A DNA stretch of 64,000 nt from Mixophyes australis (Eukaryota > Chordata > Amphibia > Anura > Limnodynastidae): contig JAVHZZ010000005.1 in assembly GCA_036250195.1 (NCBI GenBank), positions 132,457,199 to 132,521,198 of the forward strand, read 5' to 3'. The notes under the pieces are model-generated. The model was not told the DNA's origin and did not search any database. It was given only the letters and a program-made list of their open reading frames with translations. A program made the translations under genes and the position numbers. Position 1 is the first letter of the stretch; every line of letters begins with the position of its first letter. This document shows, in pieces, positions 46,699 through 57,942 of this stretch.

Positions 46699-47533
46699 AG
46701 GTTCCCCTTTAATTGATTGCACACTCTGTAACAACTAATATTCTGGGGGAGAAATATAGCCGACTCTAGAGTTAATCTGTGGTGAGCATTAAGGTGCAAA
46801 ATGTAGAAAGAAACTTATTTTTTTTTAAAAGTAATCTTTGTTGATTTTGTTTGTTCGTTTTATGTTGTCACATGTTTGTTTTCCTAAATCGCTAGCCGAC
46901 GGCAAAGAATAGAAATGTTTGTTTTGTTTGCTGTTTTAAGATAACTATCTTGTTTTTCTTTTCACAGATAAAAGGGACACAAAAGAAGTATAGACAAGTG
47001 TTTAAAAGGGGTGAGATAGAGAAATAGAAGAATTACTCTTGAAAGACTAATTAACAATAGACAATTGGAACACTCTTTTGTTTTAGGCTGCAGTGACTCA
47101 TGATAATTTGTTTGGCTGAGAATCATTATCCAACAATGAAGTATGTACATACTTTGCTCCAAAATATCGTTTATTTCAGAGAAAATATGAGTCACTAAGA
47201 GTACATTTTCACATTTCTCTATTATAAGTTAGAAAAGTCCGTTGAAAAGGTATGTAGTCAATGAGATACCGAGTTCTTAATAAACAAATGACGGACGACA
47301 CTGGATTGCACTGTTAAGAACCCCTAGTCAAGTATGGGGAGGGGTCATAGTTAGCAAATAGCTAAGGGGAACAGTGGAATGAATACAGCCATTTCCCCAT
47401 AGAGTCAGAGTCCAATCCAGCTGTCATTTTGTTGTAAAAAAAAAATCTCCCTTTCTACATGTATGTTTGTATTCAAACCTTTGTATTCCCATCATTCATT
47501 GCTTTCCTATTTCTCATTCTTTACACAAACGCT

Positions 47534-47569
<36 letters not shown>

Positions 47570-47630
47570 TCTCTCTCTCTACCTATCTCTCTCTCTCCCG
47601 CTCCCTCTCTCTCTCTCTACCTCTCTCTCC

Positions 47631-47670
<40 letters not shown>

Positions 47671-50608
47671 TCTGGTAGAGATAAAATCCGACACAGTCTC
47701 AACAATGGGGCTAAAACATATTTTTATGCTTTTACATAAGACAAATTCAGAGATACACACACTAGATTGATATGAGTTACAGAAACAGTCAGGGGTTTTG
47801 TTTTCATGTGTATAGAAACTGCTGATTTTAAGCAGAAAGGTTCTGTTGTGGAAATACGATTCATGTGTTATAGATTGCATATCTGTTTTGTTTTTTTTTT
47901 TTGTTTTGGCTCGTGCCTCCTGTACAAAAATGTGCCTTTATATGGATGCACAAAGGGTGGGCAGGACAGGAGGACAGAAGAATGCTAGAGGATAGGCATA
48001 CAGATATGCATCTCTGTATAGAACATTGGAGTAGGATTTTTACCACAAGATACGACATAATGTGAAACCCTAGAAAATGTAGAATTTTCATGTTTTACAT
48101 TTTTCACTGTTAGACAGACATGTACTGGATACTGTTATATTTGAAGAAAGTGTTATAGAAAGAGACCCCTTTGCCTTTCCCACTTAGTCAAGTAGCTGAA
48201 TATGAGGGACTGAGAATGACATGTGAGTTGGTAGAGGGAAAATCGATTGATATACATTGGTCTTTAGCATTTTTTTCTAGTCTAGAGGGCGATGTTGAGG
48301 TGACTGAGAAATCGTTTTATAGCAATACCAGCACATGATTAGGACACTACATAGAGGACTTTATACAGTGACACAGTTAACAACTGAAGTAGCTGCTAGT
48401 AAGGTCCACACTTACACGCACAACCATACAGGGCTGTCACACCAGGGAGAACATAGCTGTCAAATAGACAACAGGGTTTTATGTGACCGCTAACAAATCT
48501 ATGTTTTGTTTGTTTTTTGTTGTATTGTTTTAGTTTTAAGAAAGGTGAACACACACACACGTGCACGCATACACATATCGGTTAATATAGGAAGATTTGT
48601 GTTACCTGAAGGATAAACTGTCTGGAAGGTGAAGAGATGTGGTGAGGAGTCTGGTGGACTCTGGAGAGATGGACAAGGTAGACCAATAGAGCCATCCCAT
48701 ATCCCTCCTGCTGATGGGTTTTCCTCCAGGTAAAACAAATACACGTCATCCAATTACCACCATGCAGGATCCTCAAGTATACACAGGTGTACCAATGAAA
48801 AATGTCTGGGTAGAGGTGTATTGAAATGTGTCTAATGTATTACTGTATCATACTCAAAGCGTTTGTTATTCAATGTGATAGTCCTAGAGTTATAATAGAT
48901 GATAGGGGTATTCATGTTATTGATAATAGATGTATAATGTATGAGTAGTGGTAACAAATCACATACTTTCAATTAGCCATAAACCAGTGTGAACATAAAG
49001 TAGTGGTACTCGGTAGAATGAATTGAATAGAATAAGAGTTGGAACTTGATTGAAGTGCCACTAGTCCTTTCCCGCTACCAAGAGATCACCCCTGGGCAGA
49101 CTCCTAACCTGTCAGTTTTTTAAAATGTTCTTGACCCCTCGTGAGATGAGATTGTAACTGGGAGGCTAGGTTAGACCTTGAGAGAAGGTAAATAGTGAGA
49201 CAGCAACCGAGAACGTCCAAAACACTGTTTCCTGAAAGGTCACACTAACTGTCAGGATGTTGGATCAGGAGAGTAAGTTGTGGAGCAGTAATTTCTTAAG
49301 CTTAGGTTATTTGTCAGACAGGTACCAGGTGTAGGCTACCAGCCTCACGGCTTCAAGGGTAGCAGAGACACACTGGTGCCCATACCACCCACTGCAGAGG
49401 GGCCAACACTCAGAGAAGGGTCCAAGGGCACTCATGAGTCTGTACTGAAAGGCCTCGAATGCAGTTAGTAGCACCTGAGCCAAAGGCTAAGACTGTTGTC
49501 CAGCATGAAGTTGTAGTTTTTCCTGTTTTGTGTTCTCTCATTTCATTCTCTTCTCAGGGCGGTTAATTCTTTTAATTATTAGCAGGTGACAGAGACTGGT
49601 TCGGGTAGTGATAAGGAGATATTTTGGAGGAAGAAGTTAGTAGCATAATCAGTCCAGTCAATTACTCTATTCAATTCAGGGGTAAAGGAAAATTTGGAAA
49701 CCTTGGAGCTTGGAGAAAGTGCGAGGGGCTATTGTCTGAGTAGCATTACGTCCGTAAGTACGGCGACCCCATAGTTAAAAAAAAAAAAAGAAAGAGACAC
49801 ACCCAGCAATGCCAGTCCAGTAATATCCGGACTCGAGCAGGCATCCTTGAGAATGATTATCATTCTTGGGAGGGTAAGGTTTTAGACCAAACAAAGTGCT
49901 GGGCGTGCTCACGCGTGCCTCAGTGATTATATCAAGTAGGATTAGTTCTCTTTCCACTAAATATTCTTGAGGTACCCGAACTATGGGTGGGAGGTCACTA
50001 GGGGAAAAAGTAGGACACCTAGGTCCCTTAGTCTGAAGTCTCCCAATGCTTTACAAGCCGATCACTGTTAAATCTGAGTATTGAGAGACTGGGAAGAACG
50101 AGCAGACAATAGCCCGCCCACAAGTGTTGATGAAAAGAACTGGTGACATTATTAGATGTGTGTATATTAACGTAAGCTGAAGGAGATTGCATATGACATT
50201 ATTGATAGACATAGGATGATGCTATTGATGAACATGAAGTGTTTAAATGTATTCTGAGCTTAAAGACATGCGTTGGACAGAAGAACCTGTTAAACTTGAA
50301 GAACTGTAGTAGAGAATTCTGTATAGCTGATACACGTTCTACTGTACCTTGTACCTTTCCAAATAATGTATTAAGTGTTTTATTGCACCCTTGAAGGGCA
50401 TACAAAAGGTTATCTCCAAGCTCCAGAAGTGTACGGTTTATAGTAAAAGAAGAAGTCGTTTAGAGGATTAAGACTCTCTCTCATGTTAATTTGTTTAGAT
50501 CTACGAACAGCGTGGACATACACCAAGGGGGATTTGTATTACATAACAATGAAACGTGGTACTGAGATCCTGCTTATAACATCTTTAAGGTGATAGTTTA
50601 TTGTACTA
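46699..50608 (+). pseudogene. ERV3 pol and env remnants
   Basis: No long coding frame. An RNase H scrap (GTGAGTTGGTAGAGGG region, about 48190-48270) matches ERV1/ERV2. Integrase scraps occur at 48600-48780 (zinc-region linker and the piece before the core) and 48880-49170 (around the second catalytic Asp, with stops). An env scrap at about 49770-49960 aligns with the cysteine-rich part around the CxxC motif. A CT-rich microsatellite sits at 47535-47668. The protease and RT are not recognisable. Much of 46700-48150 has no match to ERV1 or ERV2. Confidence 0.8.
47535..47668 (+). repeat. (CT)n microsatellite in ERV3
   Basis: About 130 bases of imperfect CT repeats with TCCC interruptions. Long Leu/Ser-rich frames across it are low-complexity artefacts. 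Confidence 0.97.
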
Positions 50609-50621
50609 TCAAAGGGTGGAC
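50609..50621 (+). other. ERV3 polypurine tract
   Basis: AAAGGGTGGA directly before the 3' LTR, the expected plus-strand primer. The same tract precedes the ERV2 3' LTR (about 55787-55798). Confidence 0.85.
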
Positions 50622-50840
50622 TGTTGAAGTCGTATAATTGGATGAACGAAAGTATATTGGTTTAATATTGGTTTGCCGTGCGTATTGCGAAGCGTACGCC
50701 ACGTGTTACGTGACGTGGTGCGTTCGCACGGTAAAATACGCACGCACACACTCGCATTACAACAGTTAGTTATTTATATCATTTCATATTGGTTCTGTTA
50801 CACTGTAATTCAGGAGCAGATAGTATTCGGTTTATTATTA

Positions 50841-50898
<58 letters not shown>

Positions 50899-51514
50899 TA
50901 TATGTACATTGTAGTGTTATTAAAGGTTTAGGTAAAAGGAAAGGTGTCATGCCTGATATCATATTGAAGCCCTAATCATCAGCAGCTGTCCGGTGCATTC
51001 GGCGAAGAGATCGCACATTGCATACTTTAGTTATTGATATTAGAGAGTAAAACCTTTGTATGATACTGGCTATGAAAAGGAGCAGACCCCCTGGAGAGAA
51101 GACCCCCACCTTTGGATTCCTTAGATTGAATCAACCTATTACCTGTCTGGCCTGGACCCACCCAACGTCTGGACCTATAGAAACAATCTACGTCATCTCT
51201 ATTGTTCACAATGAAACACTGATTGTATATATATTAGCGGCATCTCACTGGGGCCTCAGTCAACTCTGACACAATATTCTATACAGAATATTGTCCATCG
51301 GGTCCGGTGATTGCGCAGCGTGCGCAAGCGATTGCATTTGGTATGTACTTATCTTTTGGTATTGGCTGTGCTGTACTGTACTTTATCATGATATAATAAT
51401 GTATTGAATTGTTGACCATTTACATCTGTTAAAAAAATAAATCACTTTGTGCTTTGGACACACATTTAATTGATTGGGCAATGCTTATTTTAAAACGATA
51501 TAATTACTTTAATA
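50622..51514 (+). repeat. ERV3 3' LTR
   Basis: It starts TGTTGAAGTCG and ends CTTTAATA, followed by TGTG. Differences to the 5' LTR that I can see: G for T near 51237, C for T near 51497, and two bases fewer in the TA tract. Confidence 0.95.
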
Positions 51515-52477
51515 TGTGTAACATCAAACATCTTGAAAACATATAACACTCAATACAGATAAAATGCAATTAAGGAAACCAGCAGAAGCAAAACACAGTA
51601 CTATCTATTGCTTTCTAATCTAACAAACTTTTAGTGTGCATGAGGGTGTATTTTATAGGTGATTGTAATGAGCTAAGTATATGCAGGTGTATAGGCCAGG
51701 TATCAGCTGACGAGATCTGATGCTGGGTCTATGCAATGGTGGTTATGAGTAACTCTTTTTTCTTTTATACTGATTAAAACAAGTTTGTGTTTAGTACTTA
51801 TAGTATAAATATCTGATATTCATTAGACTACACATTGCTTTCTTGATTTTCACATCACCAAACATGATCCTTTCTGTCTGTTACTAAGAAGGTGTGTTCA
51901 AGTGTTCAATTAATTCTGTTGAAGGACATTTTTGTGTGCAAATAGTTCATGTGCAGTTTGGTGGGTGTGTTTCCATCTGAACTATACCTTAGTGGCTAAA
52001 GAAATGAGCTGTCAATGAGAAGGTAAAGAGTTTGAAGCCTGTATGTGGCTTAACTTTGTCTCTTTCCATGTTTCACTTTATCAATTACACTCTGTCATTT
52101 ATCTAAGAGTGTTTTGGTGTGTAATATGCATGTTGAACAGTGTGGTCAGCTACAACAGAGAAAAGCAATTGGTGTAAATTACTTGATTGCAAAGACAGGA
52201 AATCTCTACTGGCAAAAGTGGAAAAACCTAAGTATCCAAAATCACCTTAGAGACAAAGGAAGTGCTAGCAATATTATTATAGTTTGGGTTTGTATTAATA
52301 TACATGGCTACATTTCAATATGCAGACATTTTCACTCTGCATGTACCAAATCTGTATGTGTTTAATATTTCTAAGTATTGGCCTTTAAACAAAGTTTTAT
52401 GAAAAACAACTTATGATTGAAGTAGGTGGTCAGCTTGTAGTTCTATGACATTTCCTTGACATGTTGTTTTCATCACT
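51515..52477. other. C: non-coding stretch after ERV3, with tRNA-like module 2
   Basis: The tRNA-like part (51986-52045: GTGGCTAAAGAAATGAGC and GAGTTTGAAGCC) corresponds to B module 2. Part of 52114-52320 matches A near 59490-59640 (AACTTGATTGCAAACAC type words), supporting kinship of A and C. No gene. Confidence 0.5.
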
Positions 52478-52548
52478 TGTACATTGGCGTAGCAGTTACC
52501 TATTCTACCTTGCAAGCTTGCATGCGTGAGTTCAAGTCCTCACCAATG
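52478..52548 (+). other. tRNA-like module 1 in C
   Basis: TTGGCGTAGCAGTTACC (A-box) and GAGTTCAAGTCCTCACC (B-box). Matches B 9402-9475 and A 59647-59715. Confidence 0.6.
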
Positions 52549-52837
52549 CTCTTTTCTCTGAGGGATCATTAATATGCTTGGCATATTTGTGTTGATGTTA
52601 AAAGTGTTCCTGGCTAAAGTCGCATATATCATGCGTGTAATTTGCAAAAATGTATTTTTTTTTCTTTTGCTTCATAGTGGTTTTGATTGCAAAGCACCAT
52701 CAACAAGTGTCACATTATCCATTTCACATTGACAGTAATTAGAATGGTGGTTGTGGTGATTGTAAAGAGAATTAACATCAATATTTATGCGAACGTTGAC
52801 TGTTAGTGCTATAAAAAAAAAAATTAAATCATGCACA

Positions 52838-53205
52838 CTGCACTCCATTCCCGAAGCCACAATGAATGGCAAATGGAGTGTGCACTCCATTTTGGAAACT
52901 GTCATGAATGGGGAATGGGGTGTGCACTCCATTCTGGAAACTGTCATGAATGGGGAATGGAGTGTGCACTCCATTCTGGAAACTGTCATGAATGGGGAAT
53001 GGGGTGTGCACTCCCTTCTGGAAACTGTCATGAATGGGGAATGGAGTGTGCACTCCATTCTGGAAACTGTCATGAATGGGGAATGGAGTGTGCACTCCAT
53101 TCCGGAAACTGTCATGAATGGGGAATGGAGTGTGCACTCCATTTTGGAAACTGTAATAAATGGGGAATGGAGTGTGCACTCCATTTTGGCAGCTGGAATG
53201 GATAG
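52838..53205. repeat. Minisatellite, 42-bp unit, 8-9 copies
   Basis: The unit contains the palindrome GGAGTGTGCACTCC and GAAACTGTCATGAATGG. It sits in the same place in C as the 41-bp array in B, yet the unit sequence is quite different. The unit length is a multiple of three, so open frames run through it on both strands; these are not genes. Confidence 0.96.
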
Positions 53206-53719
53206 GGAGTGATAGTAGAAAATATATCTGCCTAGCATACCAAACTGCAGTGTAGAGGCCTATAAAAGCCAGGCCTCTTTACTGAAGAGGCAGCAAGCAG
53301 CATAGTGCGCTATATAATATATATATTTTTTTTTTACATTTGTGAATAAAATACCAAATATTAATGTGTGTTTGTTTCGCAATTTTTTCCATAATTTTTC
53401 ATACACAGAGTATGCTTCTAATGGCTTTTAACAGTTGTTTGAGCTAGGAGTGACGTCAGTTTCACTCAACTGGACAGAGGGAACGCCTACTGTTCTCAAG
53501 TGAAAAAGCATAACGCCTACTTTACTCAAATGATGTCTCATCCCCGCCCAGTCAGCGCCTACTCTCCGCCCATTCCCACCCCTTTGTTCTCAAGTGGTCA
53601 GCAGCCATCTCAAATCTATTTGCGTTGGACTTTTAGATTGCGTTGACTTTGAGAGTAGTATCTGCCGTGATTGCGTAGCGTATGTGGCGTTTTGCTCATC
53701 TCATGCGCAGAACCAATTA
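53206..53719. other. C: right subterminal region
   Basis: Matches the complement of B 7673-8440, including AGGCCTATAAAAGCC, GTGACGTCAG and repeated CGCCTACT and CTCCGCCCA words. Confidence 0.7.
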
Positions 53720-53760
53720 GCAGATGCGTATGCGTTTGCATACCTTGATGAATCAGGCCA
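53720..53760 (-). repeat. Right terminal inverted repeat of C
   Basis: The complement reads (T)GGCCTGATTCATCAAGG, then GCAAACGCATACGCATCTG. The outermost base is changed. TAT follows at 53761-53763. Confidence 0.9.
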
Positions 53761-53763
53761 TAT

Positions 53764-53985
53764 GTTATGATCTGCAATTTCTTACGTTCAGGTTGTTTAA
53801 CAGACCATTGGGAAGGCCCGTACCAAGTGCTGCTGACCAGTACTACATCACTGAAGGTTGCAGAGAGAGACACTTGGGTTCATTCCACCCACTGCAGGAG
53901 AGTCAGTAACCTGGAGAAAGTGCGAGATAAAACTGAGACCGACGAAACAGATCTGTCACTCGTAAATCTGTTCCGGGAGACCTAA
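53764..53985 (+). pseudogene. pol: ERV2 integrase C-terminal module
   Basis: It carries the WEGPYQV (GPY/F-type) motif and the STHCRRV end, as in ERV1 4774-4556, and is open to the stop at 53983-53985. It was separated from the rest of pol by element C. The GPY/F-type end is found in gammaretroviral and epsilon-like integrases and helps target-site interaction. Confidence 0.88.
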
Positions 53986-54042
53986 AGCCTGCAGTCAAGA
54001 CACCTGAACCAGAGACGTTGCATCAGAACAACCTTTCCAGCG

Positions 54043-55768
54043 ATGGAGTGGCGGTTTTTCTTTTTCTTTTGTTCCAGGATTTTCCTTGTTTTTACTTTAT
54101 CTAGGACATTCTATTTTTGTGATGGAGGACAGAGGAAGGTTCTGGCAGTGATACGGATGAGATGGAGATCGAGGATAAATTACTAGAGTACTCAGAGCAG
54201 CCCATTATCAAGCTTGGTCCAGGGGTTGTTAAAAGGTCTGCTAGCTCAGGAACTCGGAGACAGTGTGAGGGGCTTTTGTCTGATGAGTATTGTATCTGCA
54301 AGTTCTGTGACTCCCTAGTTGAAGAGAGATGCATCCAGCGATGCCAGTCCACCGGTAATCTGAATGTGGGCGGGCATCCTCTGGAGGATTACCACTCCTT
54401 GGTGGGTAAGGTCCTAAACCAAACCTAATGCTGGGTGTGCTCTCACGTGCCACAGGGGCAGCATAACATAGGCTTAGTGCCATTCCCTTTAAACATCACT
54501 AAAGTACTCGAATTGAGGGGTGGGAGGCCCATAGAGGGGAGGTACAATAACACTAGGTCCCCTAGTCTAACGCTTCGACAATACTCTGTAGACAGATCTT
54601 TGCTGTGCCTAAATATCTCTCATGCAAAGCGTCTGGAGAATTAGGAAGCTGACCTATCAGATCAGACAATGGCTCGCCACGCTCATTTTAGAGGGAGACT
54701 TACAAGGTCACCAATAGGCAGGAATGTTGATGGAAGTCACAAATTAGGGCGTATAACCAAACATAAGAAAGTATCCATTGGAAAAGTCTCTATAGATAAT
54801 AGTAAGAATGTCATCCATGCTGACACGTGTCTTGAGCAAATGGAGACACTAGGCTTGGGTAGTTTTATCAAAACTCTGTATGATATAATTAATGGGCATA
54901 CTGTTCCTTATGTTCTCCATGATGATGTGTACTTTGTTTGTGGGAGAAAAGCTTATTCCTGGGTGACTCCGAGTTCCAAGGGCTTGTGTTTCTTAGCTAA
55001 ACTGGTTCCTGAAATCATGACTATTACTCATGAGGTAATAGTATGAACACCGTGGCAAGAGAAATATGATTCCTGGTGAGGAACCCATAGCTACAAAATT
55101 GATTAGTGAAACTGCTGGTTTTCAAGTTATGGTTGCTCTAGATCTCACCAGGACCGCTCGGGGAACATTAAACTTTAAATATATACAAGACCTAGCTAAA
55201 TTGATAGACAATATCACCGAGATATATGATGACACTTTCAGGTATACTGGCATACAAGAAGGAGTTTGATGCAATATAGACTGGTACTAAATTATCTCAC
55301 CTCTATTACTGGTGGGTACTGTGTGACGTTGGCCACCCAGTTTGGTGTCAAATGTTTCACGTACATCACCAATAATACGGATGACCCTAAGGAGGTTATA
55401 GACCGGAAGATGGATGAAATTCTGCAACTGAAATAGGAATTTCGAAGGAACCATAATTCTTCGTTATATGAGATTGGGGAAAAGGTGGCAGGATGGTTCT
55501 CATGGTTGAATCCTGTGAAATTGTTCTCTGGTGTGGGGGAAAGGGTACAGGAAATGGTTGCTAGTGTAGGTAAGCTCCTTCTCCTTATACTGGGTGTCAT
55601 CTTAGCAATTGGTTTATGTGTCTAATGTGTTCCTACTGTGTTGAAGTGTGGAAAACAGTCTTCTAGGAGAAACACTGAGAACGAGACTGAAAGGGAGGTG
55701 CAAGATAACGAGATCATGGTCTGTGAAGAAGTGTTGTATAACCCTGAACTTGAAATGGTGATTAGGTG
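54043..55768 (+). pseudogene. env: ERV2 env, broken, full length
   Basis: The start at 54043 is the homologue of the ERV1 Met. The surface part has the CxxC motif (about 54430-54445) right after a TAA at 54426. Further breaks occur near 54125, 54643 and 55046. A transmembrane-subunit-like region lies at 55270-55624, with a Cys-containing motif ending K-C-F-T-Y-I in the place of the usual C-C loop, then a hydrophobic anchor (about 55560-55620). A stop at 55622-55624 is followed by an open, charged tail to 55768. This shows what ERV1 has lost. It has no coding capacity as a whole. Confidence 0.85.
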
Positions 55769-55798
55769 ATAGTTTATTACACTATCAAAGGGTGGAAC

Positions 55799-56662
55799 TG
55801 TTGAAGTCAGTAAATTGGATAAAGTCATTTAAATTAAAATCGAGCAAACTTGGTTGTCTTTGTCTGAAAAGATGCGTATGGCACGCTGCGGCGTGGAAGG
55901 GCGTACGCAGCCGCAACACGTGGCAACAACAGTATTTACACTTTTACATACATTCGCACCAACACACACATTTGTAAAATAGTACACATTAATGGTAGTT
56001 GCAACACATAGTTATTTATGTCAAAATATAGTAGTATTTATTTGTAGTATTATAAGTTATATGCATATTAGTGATACATATGGTTCAGGTTAAAAGAAAT
56101 GTGTCATGTCTAATATCATATTAATCCCCTTTACATCAGCAGCTGTTCGGTGCATTCGGCGAAGAGATCGCACATTGCATACTCTAGTTATTGATGTTAG
56201 GGAATAAACCTTTAATATGATATTAACTGTCAAAAGCAAATTGACTGATTGTAATTGGAGTGTGGCGGGAAGAACAGAGCAATTTGTCGGGAAGAACAGA
56301 GCTCATCCCCTGAAAAGACCCCCACCTTTGGATTCCTTAGATTGAATCAGCCTATGATGTGTAACCCCCTGGACCCTCCTGATGCCTGGACCAATAGAAG
56401 CAAGCTATACCACCTGCATTGTTTCACTGTATCTCTGTTTGCATATAAGTGTTCTCATGTAGTGTTCAGTCACATTGACCACAGACTTCAGACCTGAATG
56501 ACTGTACACTGGATCCAGAGCGCCTGCGATAAGTAACGGCTGTACTTATTATTATTTCGCTTGAATATATTCTGCTACTTTTTGAGAAAAAATCTTTGTG
56601 CGTTGGAAACAAAAATCGAGATTCGACAATCATTATTGGATAGCGACAAAACACTAATAACA
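55799..56662 (+). repeat. ERV2 3' LTR
   Basis: 864 bp, starts TGTTGAAGTCAG, ends CTAATAACA, followed by the AGGG duplicate. The end region holds AAAAAATC where the 5' LTR has AATAAATC, so the poly(A) signal is damaged. A purine tract lies just upstream. Confidence 0.93.
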
Positions 56663-56666
56663 AGGG

Positions 56667-57942
56667 ATACGCATTGTCTCCTATGTAGGATGAGAGGAAA
56701 GACATAATAAACAAACATTAATACACTTTAACAGTAACAACTGACCAGCGTCAATAGGCAACCATTCTTAAATATGGCTCATACATTAACGGCAAATAGT
56801 CCGCTAAGTGAGTACTATTACTGTATAATTACCAAACACTGTAAAATTACCACGTGTAAAAAATCCCTACAAACAAATATCATGTAACATTTCCTAATAC
56901 ACTTTTCAAAAAAAATCACTTACGTACCTGCCCTTGTACAGTTTTAAAATATCAGGTAACCTTAACTGTTAGGTCTGTTTGGGTAATCGGCCTACATTAC
57001 CATGAACATTACCAAATGTGTACAATTGATTTTACAACTGTATAGTTGGAGCAACTATAAATAAATGGCACATGCACTATATGACACAATGTGGAAAGCT
57101 AACATCTGAGGGAAAAGATAACATTTACGGGATAATAACTTTTAAAAACATTATCAAAAACAAAAACCACTAAACTGAGTCAATACATTAGACTAATTGC
57201 CAAGAAGCCATGCATCTCCATGTGGCCTGACACCCCCTTGCCTCTGTTGCAATTTGCTCCACATCCCTGAATTGCGAAAGGCAAAGGAGTCATGGGTACT
57301 ACCCCCACATTTTGCAGCCAGGTCCCGCATCTGGAGAGACAGGTCACATATGGCCTGTACGTTTATTGAGTGGAAATGCTTCCGGTTCATCAAAACCGAA
57401 GCATTCCCACTCAACGGAACCAAGGCCACATGCATCCCATCTACTGCCCCTATGACGTGCGGAAGCCAGCTATGGTGGGAAACTGCTGCTTAATCCGCTC
57501 AAGGAACATCCTCATCGAGTGGCAGATGGATAAACTATGAGAGCCGCAACAGAAATGCCCTTAACACAACCTTCAGCACGTGGCTGAAGGTGGCCTGGGA
57601 CATACCTGCTGTGACCCCCAATGTAGTATTGAATGTCCCAGATGCACAGTAGTGCGGTACCACCAAAAGTTTGGTCATAGGCGGTACCGCTGTCGGGATG
57701 TTGCGCATTGGCTCCAGGTCACACTGCACAATACGCAGGGTGTCCAAGATCACATGCGGACGATGCCGATAGTGGCGGACAACCTCAGCATCAGACATCC
57801 CAAAGAGGCTGAGCCGTGGATTGAAGACGGGCTCCCTCGGACGGCGTTGTTGTAGTAGTCGCTTGTTTGGACTTGGCGGAGGATCAGCTTTCCCACGAAA
57901 GAGATTGTAGTCCAACTCCAGGATCGCCTGTATGTGTGACAA
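56667..57942 (-). pseudogene. Harbinger (HARBI1-like) transposase, 5' part
   Basis: The minus-strand frame 57942-57535 resembles the N-terminal half of HARBI1-type transposases, including the helix-turn-helix-like G-V-T-A-G-M-S-Q-A-T-F-S-H-V-L-K before the catalytic part. A stretch with two frameshifts (57540-57450) leads into frame 57435-57193 with VDGMHVALVP (first catalytic Asp), NRKHFHSINVQAICD and GGSTHDSFAFRNS (second catalytic Asp). After a likely intron, the next exon begins near 56694 (TACATAG acceptor) with G-D-N-A-Y-P and is cut by ERV2; it continues at 2223-1921. The donor at about 57188 is GC or mutated GT. Family function: DDE-type cut-and-paste at element ends. Dead copy. Confidence 0.87.

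Larger units (their letters stand above)
43125..51514 (+). mobile_element. Provirus ERV3: young, gag-intact, pol/env-decayed
   Basis: LTRs 43125-44019 (895 bp) and 50622-51514 (893 bp) are flanked by TGTG (43121-43124 and 51515-51518). The LTRs differ by two substitutions that I can find and by one TA unit in the dinucleotide tract, which marks a recent insertion. Inside are a tRNA-Pro-type primer site, a leader, an intact gag (45034-46698), about 3.9 kb with only scraps of RNase H, integrase and env, and a polypurine tract. Such decay cannot have accumulated since this insertion, given the LTR identity, so the parent was already pol-defective and was moved by proteins from another provirus (inference). 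Confidence 0.95.
33622..53760. mobile_element. Giant Harbinger-like transposon C (20,139 bp including ERV3)
   Basis: The ends are inverted repeats starting GGGCCTGATTCATCAAGG (left) and its near-complement (right, last base A instead of C), flanked by TAT (33619-33621 and 53761-53763). ERV1 near 4776 shows the site without it. Without ERV3 and its duplicate it is about 11.75 kb. It is inverted relative to B on the window but has the same family order: right-type subterminal part, tRNA-like modules 6 and 5, conserved module, acidic Myb-like gene (minus), SINE, two-exon unit, ERV3, tRNA-like modules 2 and 1, minisatellite, left-type subterminal part. It lacks the Myb/SANT gene of B and any transposase. 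Confidence 0.9.
2224..56662 (+). mobile_element. Provirus ERV2 (plus strand), containing ERV1 and giant element C
   Basis: An MLV-type class I provirus. The 5' LTR is 2224-3075, the 3' LTR is 55799-56662, and the flanking host duplication is AGGG (2220-2223 and 56663-56666). The internal region is split twice: ERV1 entered the 5' leader (3366-27601) and Harbinger element C entered the integrase coding region (33622-53760). Own parts in order: LTR, primer site and leader 3076-3365, leader 27602-28323, gag 28324-30168, pro-pol 30169-33618, integrase end 53764-53985, env 54043-55768, LTR. The two LTRs differ by several substitutions and short indels, so it is clearly older than ERV3. Every gene is interrupted. 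Confidence 0.92.

Noticed and set aside
47459..47770. Leu/Ser-rich ORFs in ERV3
   Set aside because: Translation of a CT microsatellite.
52672..53238. Long ORFs on both strands with PFPIHDSFQNG-type repeats
   Set aside because: Frames through the 42-bp minisatellite (unit length divisible by three).
2224..56662. One large inverted duplication (ERV1 half versus ERV2 half)
   Set aside because: The halves look mirror-like, but the giant elements sit at different positions in pol and each junction has its own duplication, so nested independent insertions explain it.
57193..57493. Plus-strand ORFs over the transposase
   Set aside because: Shadow frames; the minus strand carries the Harbinger motifs.
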